Shown piece after piece: positions 1 through 6,521 of a stretch of 53,967 nucleotides of DNA (within the stretch, counting starts at the first letter, position 1; each line of letters opens with the position of its first letter). Below the pieces are notes generated by a model, which had not been told where the DNA came from, made no database searches, and worked only from the letters and a program-made list of their open reading frames with translations. The stretch covers positions 1-53,967 of the forward strand of contig NZ_CAKKNT010000012.1 in assembly GCF_918814755.1 (NCBI RefSeq), in the 5' to 3' direction. The position numbers were made by a program, and so were the translations under genes. Source of the DNA: Periweissella ghanensis (GTDB taxonomy: Bacteria > Bacillota > Bacilli > Lactobacillales > Lactobacillaceae).

Positions 1-90
1 CCCTCAAAGATGATGAGGTAGATAGGTTAGAAGTGGAAGTGTGGTGACACATGTAGCGGACTAATACTAATCGGTCGAGGACTTAACCAC
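1..90 (+). rRNA. 23S rRNA, 3' end (partial)
   Basis: The first 90 bases carry the conserved 3' terminus of bacterial 23S rRNA, including the segment TAATACTAATCGGTCGAGGA followed by CTTAACC. The rest of the gene lies left of the window. A 5S gene and a tRNA cluster follow directly, the normal order of a Firmicute rrn operon. The exact 3' end is uncertain by a few bases. Confidence 0.93.
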
Positions 91-163
91 GAAGTGGTGT
101 CCGGTATAAAAGATTTAAATGATAATATTCAGTTTTGAGAGGTCAAGTATTTCTCAGATAATA

Positions 164-283
164 AGTGTGGTGATGATGGCGCAGATGATACACCTGTTCC
201 CATGCCGAACACAGAAGTTAAGCTCTGTAGCGCCGAAAGTAGTTGGGGGATCGCTCCCTGCGAGGATAGGACGTCGCCATGCT
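164..283 (+). rRNA. 5S rRNA
   Basis: About 120 nt with the 5S core CCATGCCGAACACAGAAGTT and the terminal GAGGATAGGACG segment. The ends AAGTGTGGTG and CGCCATGCTT pair with several G-U pairs to form helix I. It lies 74 nt after the 23S end and 5 nt before tRNA-Glu. Ends are placed from the helix and may be off by one or two bases. Confidence 0.93.
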
Positions 284-288
284 TATAT

Positions 289-360
289 GTCCCGTTGGTC
301 AAGTGGTTAAGACACCGCCCTTTCACGGCGGTAACATGGGTTCGAATCCCGTACGGGACA
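289..360 (+). tRNA. tRNA-Glu (TTC)
   Basis: Cloverleaf with acceptor GTCCCGT/ACGGGAC, anticodon loop CTTTCAC reading TTC, and T-loop GGTTCGAATCC. It is the first tRNA behind 5S and is probably cotranscribed with the rRNA operon. No CCA is encoded. Confidence 0.96.
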
Positions 361-398
361 TTTACAAAGTAAATGTACTTTGGTAAAATTAAATATCT

Positions 399-471
399 GG
401 AAGATTAGCTCAGTTGGGAGAGCATCTGCCTTACAAGCAGAGGGTCACAGGTTCGAGCCCTGTATCTTCCA
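399..471 (+). tRNA. tRNA-Val (TAC)
   Basis: Acceptor GGAAGAT/ATCTTCC with discriminator A, anticodon TAC in the loop of GCCTTACAAGC, and T-arm CAGGTTCGAGCCCTG. Second tRNA of the post-rRNA cluster. Confidence 0.96.
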
Positions 472-477
472 TTCAAT

Positions 478-551
478 GGTCGCATGGTATAGTTGGTTAT
501 TACGCCCGCCTGTCACGCGGGAGATCACGGGTTCGAGTCCCGTTGTGACCG
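478..551 (+). tRNA. tRNA-Asp (GTC)
   Basis: Acceptor GGTCGCA/TGTGACC with one G-U pair and discriminator G, anticodon GTC within GCCTGTCACGC, and T-arm CGGGTTCGAGTCCCG. It follows tRNA-Val by 6 nt. Confidence 0.96.
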
Positions 552-593
552 TTGAATTAATAATGATAAATTATTGATTCATTTCTGGAGAAT

Positions 594-664
594 AGGGATA
601 TAGTTTAAAGGTAGAACTATGGTCTCCAAAACCATCAGTGGGGGTTCGATTCCCTCTATCCCTG
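594..664 (+). tRNA. tRNA-Trp (CCA)
   Basis: Acceptor AGGGATA/TATCCCT, anticodon loop CTCCAAA reading CCA, and T-arm GGGGTTCGATTCCCT. Discriminator G is followed by a genome-encoded CCA (665-667), unlike most other tRNAs of this cluster. Confidence 0.95.
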
Positions 665-670
665 CCATAT

Positions 671-744
671 GGCGGTATTGGTGAAGTGGTTAACACACTG
701 GTTTGTGGTACCAGCACGCATGGGTTCGATTCCCATATACCGCC
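671..744 (+). tRNA. tRNA-His (GTG)
   Basis: Anticodon GTG. The acceptor is best drawn with 8 pairs, GGCGGTAT against ATACCGCC. The first G (671) is therefore the family-specific G-1 and C744 is nucleotide 73, as expected for tRNA-His. Confidence 0.95.
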
Positions 745-751
745 CTTTTAT

Positions 752-823
752 TGGGCTATAGCCAAGCGGTAAGGCAACGGTTTTTGGTACCGTCATGCGC
801 TGGTTCGAATCCAGCTAGCCCAG
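752..823 (+). tRNA. tRNA-Gln (TTG)
   Basis: Acceptor TGGGCTA/TAGCCCA with discriminator G, anticodon TTG in the loop of GGTTTTTGGTACC, and T-arm CTGGTTCGAATCCAG. The U1-A72 start is typical of tRNA-Gln. Confidence 0.96.
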
Positions 824-861
824 TTGGTAATAGAATTATTACCGTATAGTTTAATAGATAT

Positions 862-945
862 GCCGTTGTGGCGGAATTGGCAGACGCGCTGGACTCAAAA
901 TCCAGTTCCTTCACGGGAGTGTGGGTTCGACCCCCACCGACGGCA
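862..945 (+). tRNA. tRNA-Leu (CAA)
   Basis: An 84-nt class II tRNA with a long variable arm. Acceptor GCCGTTG/CGACGGC, anticodon loop CTCAAAA reading CAA, and T-arm GTGGGTTCGACCCCCAC. It is the last tRNA before a strong terminator, so it closes the rrn-linked cluster. Confidence 0.95.
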
Positions 946-952
946 TAACGTA

Positions 953-994
953 AAAAAGATTGAAGCGCCCTCAAGGTTGATTCAATCTTTTTTC
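953..994 (+). terminator. Terminator of the rrn-tRNA cluster
   Basis: AAAAAAGATTGAA pairs with TTCAATCTTTTTT around the intervening GCGCCCTCAAGGTTGA, and the 3' arm runs into a T-rich tail. It begins 8 nt after tRNA-Leu. Confidence 0.85.
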
Positions 995-1020
995 TTTTAA
1001 AAGTCATCAGTAACCTAGTA

Positions 1021-1050
1021 TTGACAGGCATAGTGCATATGTTTTATAAT
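1021..1050 (+). promoter_or_regulatory. Promoter of tRNA-Cys
   Basis: Perfect -35 TTGACA (1021-1026) and -10 TATAAT (1045-1050), 18 nt apart and 20 nt before the tRNA-Cys gene. This shows tRNA-Cys is a separate transcription unit from the rrn cluster. Confidence 0.85.
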
Positions 1051-1070
1051 AATATGGTTATTGATATTAT

Positions 1071-1141
1071 GATGGTATAGCCAAGTGGTAAGGCATGGGT
1101 CTGCAACACCCTGATCGTCGGTTCGAATCCGATTACCATCT
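1071..1141 (+). tRNA. tRNA-Cys (GCA)
   Basis: Acceptor GATGGTA/TACCATC with discriminator T (U73, the cysteine identity base), anticodon GCA in GGTCTGCAACACC, and T-arm CGGTTCGAATCCG. It has its own consensus promoter and terminator. Confidence 0.95.
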
Positions 1142-1152
1142 TTAAAAATTGT

Positions 1153-1203
1153 TGAAAGGACTCAAGTTGGTTAGCTATACTAATCTGTTGGGTTCTTTTT
1201 TTT
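1153..1203 (+). terminator. Terminator after tRNA-Cys
   Basis: AAGGACTCAA pairs with TTGGGTTCTT (G-U pairs included) across a 22-nt loop and is followed by a run of eight T. It separates tRNA-Cys from the downstream HAD gene. Confidence 0.7.
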
Positions 1204-1234
1204 AGCAAAAATGATATAAAAGGGAGTACGGCAA

Positions 1235-2050
1235 ATGATTAAAATGATTGCAACAGACATGGATGGAACTTTTTTACGTGACAATAAAGACTACGATGTA
1301 CAACGTTTTCGTGAACAATTAGCTTTTATGCAGCAGCATGACATTCGATTCGTGGCAGCGAGTGGTAACCCCTATCGCCAGCTTGCACGTTATTTTGATC
1401 CGGTCCGTGCAGATTTTGCCATTGATTTTGTGGCTGATAATGGGGCCCGTATTTATCAACATGACACGATGATTTATGATGCCCCAATTACTAATGATCA
1501 ATTAGCTAAAGTTATTACTTGGAATGCGACTAATCCAGCTAGTATTGATAATATGATTATTTTATCTGGTTTAAAAGGTACCTATGTAAGTAATCATGCA
1601 ACGGGAGCAACCCTTGCAGAGGTAAAGCATTTTTATACACCGCTTTATCAAGTCGAAAAATTATTGGAAATTGATGATATCATTTTTAAAATCACCTTTG
1701 TTTGGCCAAGTAAGCAGGTAAGTCCGTATGTAGCAAGTTTGCGGTCAATGTTTAGCGACGAATTACATGCGACTGGTTCTGGCTTTGGAAGCGTTGATAT
1801 TTTGGCCCGTGGCGTTAATAAAGCAACTGGGCTACAAGTATTACAACGTGAGTATGGTATTGATAAAAGTGAAATTGTGGCCTTTGGGGACAATGAAAAC
1901 GATTTAGAAATGTTGCAATACGTTGGTCAAGGAATTTTGATGCCTAATGCATATGATGAAATGCAGCCCAAAATCCCATTAAAAGCCCTAACTGATAATA
2001 ATCATGATGGTGTTTTAGCAACGATTGATAGTTTGTTGGAGAATTTATAA
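1235..2050 (+). CDS. Cof-type HAD-superfamily phosphatase
   Basis: 271 aa, the normal size for the Cof/YidA (HAD-IIB) family of cytoplasmic sugar-phosphate or cofactor phosphatases. Motif I is DMDGT near residue 8 (nucleophile Asp and general acid Asp); motif IV is GDNENDLEML near residue 218, a magnesium-binding loop; the intervening cap domain sets the substrate. AGGGAG lies 10 nt before the ATG. The stop codon overlaps the next start by one base, so it is cotranscribed with the glycosyltransferase. The substrate cannot be read from sequence. Confidence 0.9.
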   Translation: MIKMIATDMDGTFLRDNKDYDVQRFREQLAFMQQHDIRFVAASGNPYRQLARYFDPVRADFAIDFVADNGARIYQHDTMIYDAPITNDQLAKVITWNATNPASIDNMIILSGLKGTYVSNHATGATLAEVKHFYTPLYQVEKLLEIDDIIFKITFVWPSKQVSPYVASLRSMFSDELHATGSGFGSVDILARGVNKATGLQVLQREYGIDKSEIVAFGDNENDLEMLQYVGQGILMPNAYDEMQPKIPLKALTDNNHDGVLATIDSLLENL

Positions 2051-3072
2051 TGAAAGTATTGTTGTATTTTGAAGGGCAAAAGTTAATTGCGAATTCAGGC
2101 ATTGGGCACGCCATGCATCACCAGATGAAAGCCTTGGCAGCAAATGATGTTGAATACACACTTGATCCCAATGACGACTATGATGTCTTACACATCAATA
2201 CGTATGGTATTAATAGTTGGAAAGTTATTCGTGATGCTAAACGCAAACATAAGCCGGTCATTTATCATGCTCATTCAACTGAAGAAGATTTTCGGAATTC
2301 ATTTATTGGTTCAAATTTAATCGCGCCATTGTATCGGCGCTATTTAGTTAGTTTGTATCGCCAAGCGGATGTTTTAATTACGCCAACGCCATATTCGAAA
2401 AAATTAATTGCTGGTTACGGATTAAAGCAACCTATTTATCCGATTTCAAATGGAATTGAGTTAGTGAAATACGAGCCAAAATTAGAAAAAGAACAAGCTT
2501 TTCGGACCCATTTTAACCTCGATGATGATACTAAAGTCGTAATTAGTGTTGGGTTGTTATTTGCACGGAAAGGAATTGTTGATTTTGTTGAGATTGCGCG
2601 GTTGAATCCTGAAATTAAGTTCATTTGGTTTGGCCATATTAATTTAGCCGCAATTCCAGCTAATATTCGTCGGATTGTTAAAGAAGATCACTCGGATAAT
2701 GTTATTTTCCCAGGCTATATCACAGGTGATGTGATTGAAGGGGCCTATAGTGGCGCCAATGCCTTTTTATTCCCATCATATGAAGAGACGGAGGGAATTG
2801 TGGTATTAGAAGCCTTAGCATCGCAACAAAACGTGCTTGTCCGTGATATTCCGGTCTATGATGGTTGGTTATTTAATGGGCAGAATGTTTTAAAAGCCAA
2901 TGATGTAGCTTCCTTTAATCAACAGCTCCAACGGGCGTTAACAACCGATATGAGTACAATTGTACAAGCGGGCTACCAAACAGCAACTGATCGTGATTTA
3001 AAGGTGGTTGGTGCGCAACTTAAGCAAGTGTACGAACAAGTTTTACTTGATAAAACCCAACTAGGAAAGTAA
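2050..3072 (+). CDS. GT4-family glycosyltransferase (possibly glycolipid synthesis)
   Basis: 340 aa, cytoplasmic or membrane-peripheral GT-B-fold glycosyltransferase. The C-terminal donor domain has the family E-x7-E region SYEETEGIVVLEALAS, preceded by the segment ISNGIEL. The N-terminus MKVLLYFEGQKL with SGIGHAMHHQM recalls lactic-acid-bacterial GT4 proteins of the CpoA type that add sugars to diacylglycerol-linked glycolipids. That similarity is from memory, so the glycolipid role is a suggestion only. Start overlaps the HAD stop (TAATG). A bidirectional terminator follows. Confidence 0.82.
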   Translation: MKVLLYFEGQKLIANSGIGHAMHHQMKALAANDVEYTLDPNDDYDVLHINTYGINSWKVIRDAKRKHKPVIYHAHSTEEDFRNSFIGSNLIAPLYRRYLVSLYRQADVLITPTPYSKKLIAGYGLKQPIYPISNGIELVKYEPKLEKEQAFRTHFNLDDDTKVVISVGLLFARKGIVDFVEIARLNPEIKFIWFGHINLAAIPANIRRIVKEDHSDNVIFPGYITGDVIEGAYSGANAFLFPSYEETEGIVVLEALASQQNVLVRDIPVYDGWLFNGQNVLKANDVASFNQQLQRALTTDMSTIVQAGYQTATDRDLKVVGAQLKQVYEQVLLDKTQLGK

Positions 3073-3091
3073 TTGCTCGCTAGTAACAGAT

Positions 3092-3131
3092 AAAAAAGGT
3101 CCCTTGAAGAAAAACTTCAGGGGACCTTTTT
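3092..3131. terminator. Bidirectional terminator between convergent genes
   Basis: AAAAAAGGTCCCTTGAAG pairs with CTTCAGGGGACCTTTTT around an A-rich loop. A-run and T-run flank the stem, so it can serve the glycosyltransferase (+) and the membrane protein (-). It is the only convergent junction in the window that lacks the dispersed palindromic element. Confidence 0.85.
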
Positions 3132-3161
3132 AAAATTTATACCAGCGATAACGCCCAATGC

Positions 3162-3953
3162 TTAGTGTTGTTGCAAGAAAATAACCATCACGGTTAAGGT
3201 TTGTAAAGCGAAGTACAAGGGAACTTGGAAGTGGATATCAAGTTCTAGGTTAAAAAGAATCAACCAAGAACCAGCAACAATAATGATGGCCAAAAGCGTC
3301 CATAAATTAAATGGTAATAACATGATATTAATTAAAAAAGCAATACCTAACACCAGGCTACTAATTGTTCGTAGTTTTGAGGAAGGTAAAAATAGTGGCA
3401 CTAAAAAATATAAATAACTAAATACCAATGGAATTAGCGTGATAATAAATTTACTCGTGACATAATTATTTTGCAGGTAGAAAATTGCTAACGGAATTGT
3501 AAAGGCCGCTAAAATTGCTAAACCAACTAAACCAATAATTGATTTTAAACGCATCCATTTAACTTGTAGAATAATTAGATAGACAGTGAAAAGTAGTAAT
3601 AAACAAAAAACTTCAAAACTGCCCTTAATTAAACTTGAAAAGGTCACAATGCCGCTTAAACCACAAAAGAGCATCGCCCAAAAAGAATGAAAGCGCGAAC
3701 TAAAAATAAAATGCATTGCAAGGGCAATTAGTACTGAATAGGCGACTAAGACAAAACTCCCAGCAGGTAATTGGCCATCCAAATGTTTGCTGTAAATAAG
3801 CGGGTACGTCCACCAAATAATATTTTGGCTTAAAACGGTGATAATAATTAAAAGGAGCTGTTTTTGCAACGGTGATTGCTTTAATTTTTCGATTAAATTA
3901 ACACCTTTTGGGGTGCGTTGCTGTGGTTGTGAATTCAATGTTGGATTTTCCAT
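3162..3953 (-). CDS. Multi-spanning membrane protein of unknown function
   Basis: 263 aa. A hydrophilic N-terminal tail of about 30 residues is followed by roughly eight hydrophobic segments up to the C-terminus. No catalytic or transporter motif was recognised, and I do not recognise the family. GGAGG lies 8 nt before the ATG, so the start is well supported. It is transcribed alone, divergently from metK and convergently with the glycosyltransferase gene. Confidence 0.75.
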   Translation of the reverse strand: MENPTLNSQPQQRTPKGVNLIEKLKQSPLQKQLLLIIITVLSQNIIWWTYPLIYSKHLDGQLPAGSFVLVAYSVLIALAMHFIFSSRFHSFWAMLFCGLSGIVTFSSLIKGSFEVFCLLLLFTVYLIILQVKWMRLKSIIGLVGLAILAAFTIPLAIFYLQNNYVTSKFIITLIPLVFSYLYFLVPLFLPSSKLRTISSLVLGIAFLINIMLLPFNLWTLLAIIIVAGSWLILFNLELDIHFQVPLYFALQTLTVMVIFLQQH

Positions 3954-4002
3954 TAATCAACCTCCAAAGTTAATACATTAAACCTAATTTTAACAAGCAT
4001 CT

Positions 4003-4030
4003 TTGCATTTAACAACATAAGTGCTATACT
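4003..4030 (+). promoter_or_regulatory. metK promoter
   Basis: -35 TTGCAT (4003-4008) and -10 TATACT (4025-4030), 16 nt apart. They lie immediately upstream of the SAM riboswitch, as expected for a leader RNA promoter. Confidence 0.6.
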
Positions 4031-4041
4031 ATTTAGGTATC

Positions 4042-4138
4042 ATTCTTCATTGAGAGTGCGGGAGGGACTTGCCCTATGATCGCACACCAACCTACAACCA
4101 TAGTTGCAAGGTGGTAAAACAAGATTTCCGATGAAGAT
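4042..4138 (+). promoter_or_regulatory. SAM-I (S-box) riboswitch of metK
   Basis: The aptamer matches the S-box pattern. P1 forms from TTCTTCAT (4043) and ATGAAGA (4131); then come GAGAGTGCGGGAGGGACTTG and CCCTATGATCGCAC with CCAACC, followed by the GTTGCAAGGTGG segment. A terminator stem lies 22 nt downstream. High S-adenosylmethionine should stabilise the aptamer and allow termination before metK. S-box RNAs sense SAM in many Firmicutes; the Lactobacillales are better known for the unrelated SMK box at metK. Confidence 0.9.
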
Positions 4139-4160
4139 AGTTGATTATTGAATTCTTTCA

Positions 4161-4199
4161 ATGCGGCTATCCGAGTCAAGGATGGTCGTATTTTTTTAT
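4161..4199 (+). terminator. Regulated terminator of the SAM-I riboswitch
   Basis: ATGCGGCTATCC pairs with GGATGGTCGTAT (G-U pairs included) around GAGTCAA and is followed by seven T. It is the expression platform of the metK leader and lies 16 nt before the start codon region. Confidence 0.85.
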
Positions 4200-4215
4200 T
4201 TTAAGGGAGAGAATC

Positions 4216-5421
4216 ATGTCACAAGAATTGAACAAAGAACCACACTTATTTACCTCAGAAGCCGTCTCAGAAGGGCACCCCGATAAAATTGCTGATCAAA
4301 TCAGTGATGCTATTTTAGATGCGGTTTTAACTCAAGATAAAGATGCCCGTGTTGCGGTTGAAACTTCAGTTACGACGGGGTTAGTGCTAGTATTTGGTGA
4401 GTTATCAACGACCGCCTATGTTGATATTAACAAAGTTGTCCGTGATAAAATTAAGGAAATTGGTTACAACCATGCCGAATTTGGCTTTGATGGTGACAAT
4501 ACCGGGGTAATGATTGCCATTGATGAACAATCACCTGATATTGCCCAAGGGGTTGATACCGCGATTGAAAACCGTGAAGACGGTGGAATTGACCCACTTG
4601 ATCAAATCGGTGCGGGGGACCAAGGGTTAATGTATGGTTACGCAACGAATGAAACCAGTACCTACATGCCATTGGCGCACGCTTTAAGCCAACAATTAAT
4701 GCTTAAACAAGCTCAATTACGTAAATCAGAAGCATTGGCTTACTTACGTCCAGATGCTAAAGCGCAAGTGACTGTCGAATTGGATGAAGCCGGTAAGCCA
4801 TTCCGGGTTGATACTGTCGTGCTTTCAACGCAACACGATGCCGAAGCTTCATTAGACCAAATTCGCCAAGATGTTAAAGAACAAATTATTGAAAAAGTTA
4901 TCCCAGCCGAATTACTTGATGAAAATACTAAGTACTTCATTAACCCAACTGGCCGTTTTGTTATTGGTGGTCCACAAGGGGATGCTGGTTTAACTGGTCG
5001 GAAAATCATTGTTGATACTTACGGTGGAGCGGCGCGTCACGGTGGTGGGGCCTTCTCTGGTAAGGATGCAACCAAAGTTGACCGTTCAGCGTCATATGCG
5101 GCCCGCTACATTGCTAAAAACATTGTTGCTGCTGGTTTAGCTGATAAAATTGAAATTCAATTAGCATATGCAATTGGAGTGGCTCAACCGGTTTCAATCG
5201 CGGTCGAAACTTTTGGCACTGGTAAAGTTGATGATCAATTATTAGTTGCGGCCATTCGTCAATTATTTGACTTACGTCCCGCCGGAATTATTAAAATGCT
5301 TGATTTACAACGTCCAATTTACGCTAAAACGGCGGCTTATGGTCACTTTGGTCGGACTGACCTTGATTTACCATGGGAAGCATTGGATAAAGTGGATGCA
5401 CTTAAAGCCTACTTTGCCTAG
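4216..5421 (+). CDS. metK: S-adenosylmethionine synthetase
   Basis: 401 aa, the usual MetK length. It makes S-adenosylmethionine from methionine and ATP in the cytoplasm. Visible signatures are [20 protein letters not shown] near the N-terminus (ATP and metal binding), [12 protein letters not shown] in the middle, and [19 protein letters not shown] in the C-terminal third. An in-frame ATG at 4141 would start inside the riboswitch region, so 4216 with AGGGAG upstream is chosen. A diverged palindromic element begins 10 nt after the stop and replaces a simple terminator. Confidence 0.97.
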   Translation: MSQELNKEPHLFTSEAVSEGHPDKIADQISDAILDAVLTQDKDARVAVETSVTTGLVLVFGELSTTAYVDINKVVRDKIKEIGYNHAEFGFDGDNTGVMIAIDEQSPDIAQGVDTAIENREDGGIDPLDQIGAGDQGLMYGYATNETSTYMPLAHALSQQLMLKQAQLRKSEALAYLRPDAKAQVTVELDEAGKPFRVDTVVLSTQHDAEASLDQIRQDVKEQIIEKVIPAELLDENTKYFINPTGRFVIGGPQGDAGLTGRKIIVDTYGGAARHGGGAFSGKDATKVDRSASYAARYIAKNIVAAGLADKIEIQLAYAIGVAQPVSIAVETFGTGKVDDQLLVAAIRQLFDLRPAGIIKMLDLQRPIYAKTAAYGHFGRTDLDLPWEALDKVDALKAYFA

Positions 5422-5430
5422 GTTCAAGTT

Positions 5431-5592
5431 AAAAAGGTTGTGGCACAACTAAAATTTAGTAGTAAGGTACTGCTAGAACGTGTTTCAAAAGGTAGATACT
5501 AATATAAAACGACAAACAGGCTGAAGAATAAATCTTCAGCCTGTTTTAGTGTATTTCTCGATATTGCCCGCCTTCTGGCACAGCTCTTTTTT
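5431..5592 (-). repeat. Palindromic intergenic element, copy A (diverged, inverted)
   Basis: The gap between convergent metK and mnmM is filled by this element. Read on the minus strand it begins AAAAAAGAGCTGTGCCAGAA, continues with GGCGGGCAATATCGAGAAAT, then a central perfect hairpin (AACAGGCTGAAG with CTTCAGCCTGTT). It ends with a poorly conserved right arm and GTTGTGCCACAACCTTTTT. The left arm is close to copies B-E and the right arm has drifted. Both ends carry the T- or A-runs of a bidirectional terminator. Confidence 0.8.
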
Positions 5593-5594
5593 AA

Positions 5595-6158
5595 TTACCG
5601 TTTTTGAATGGCGATAATATAAGGTGGTTGATTCGCTTGATTAATAAATTGATATTGTAAAACATGGTAGGCTTTTTGTGGTAATTTTTGTGTAAAACTG
5701 AGGAGTTGGTTAACTTCGGCTTGCCCACCGGGGTGGCCATAATAGACCACGAGGACAATTAAACCATTCTTTTTTAAGTTGGGGAGGATCCCATTAATTG
5801 CGGCTAAGGTTGTTTCACCTTGTGTGATAACATCTTTATCCGCCCCAGGTAAGTAACCCAGGTTAAAAATCGCCCCGCCCACTGGTTGATTGGCGGGTAA
5901 ATATTGGGCGACATTTTCGTGGCCGGCTAAAACTAGTTGCACATTAGCAACCTTAGCGGCCTTTAAGCGCGCGGTGGCGGAATCAATTGCTGCGGCCTGG
6001 ACATCAAAACCAAGCACATGGCCTTTGGGACCAACTAATTGGCTTAAAAATTCGGTATCATGACCATTACCGACCGTCGCATCGATGACATAATCACCAC
6101 GTTCGACAGTCGTGGTTAAAAGGGTATGACTATATGTAAGGGCATTTGCTAATTTCAT
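5595..6158 (-). CDS. mnmM: tRNA (mnm5s2U34) methyltransferase MnmM-like (YtqB family)
   Basis: 187 aa class I SAM-dependent methyltransferase. Motif I is DATVGNGHDTEFL near residue 27, followed by the acidic FD of motif II (GHVLGFDVQ). The family signature FNLGYLPGADK near residue 99 and a C-terminal IIAIQKR are present. Bacillus subtilis YtqB has been identified as MnmM, which completes mnm5s2U34 in tRNA wobble positions; the assignment here is by family resemblance. GAGGT precedes the ATG. It is transcribed convergently to metK, whose product supplies its cofactor. Confidence 0.85.
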   Translation of the reverse strand: MKLANALTYSHTLLTTTVERGDYVIDATVGNGHDTEFLSQLVGPKGHVLGFDVQAAAIDSATARLKAAKVANVQLVLAGHENVAQYLPANQPVGGAIFNLGYLPGADKDVITQGETTLAAINGILPNLKKNGLIVLVVYYGHPGGQAEVNQLLSFTQKLPQKAYHVLQYQFINQANQPPYIIAIQKR

Positions 6159-6184
6159 GAATTACCTCGATAAGTTATGTTTAC

Positions 6185-6196
6185 TTAAGCGCTTAA
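6185..6196. promoter_or_regulatory. Palindrome TTAAGCGCTTAA, operator-like
   Basis: A perfect 12-bp palindrome with an AAGCGCTT core, 27 nt upstream of the mnmM start. LacI/CcpA-family operators share the AnCGnT centre, but the outer bases do not fit the cre consensus. No regulator can be assigned. Confidence 0.3.
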
Positions 6197-6299
6197 TTTA
6201 ATTGATATTAATTATAGCACGGTAAAGGGTTGTTCAAATGCTCATTAGTTGTTAAAATAAATGCATATACATTTTGCACTTAGTTAAAGTAGTAGTTAA

Positions 6300-6497
6300 A
6301 AAGACATGCGCAGAGAGTGAATGGTTGCTGTAAATTCACGTTGTTGTTTAACGAACTTGTTAACTGAATCATTGAGTGCCGGGTTTGTTCTCCGATACAG
6401 AACGCACGAGATGTCAAATTGACATGAATTTCGGGTGGTACCACGACTTTATCGTCCCGTAACGTAGCTTATGAGTTACGTTACGGGACTTTTTTAT
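6300..6497 (+). promoter_or_regulatory. T-box riboswitch of leuS
   Basis: The leader holds the stem I distal segment AGAGAGTGAATGGTTGCTG, the T-box core GGGTGGTACCACG near 6433 (antiterminator bulge that pairs with uncharged tRNA CCA), and a terminator. GAACTTG at 6353 offers CTT (6356-6358) as a plausible leucine specifier; this is tentative. Uncharged tRNA-Leu should favour antitermination and raise leuS expression. The region from 6159 to 6521 holds no gene. Confidence 0.93.
6454..6497 (+). terminator. Regulated terminator of the leuS T-box
   Basis: GTCCCGTAACGTA pairs with TACGTTACGGGAC, followed by a T-rich tail. Its 5' arm overlaps the segment that would pair in the antiterminator. Confidence 0.9.
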
Positions 6498-6521
6498 TTT
6501 ATATATACAAGGGAGTACACT

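Noticed and set aside
119-326. Open frames on both strands over the 5S gene
   Set aside because: They lie across 5S rRNA and tRNA-Glu with no ribosome site and no recognisable protein.
756-1031. Minus-strand 91-codon open frame
   Set aside because: It is antisense to tRNA-Gln and tRNA-Leu and their spacer; the stable RNAs explain the lack of stops.
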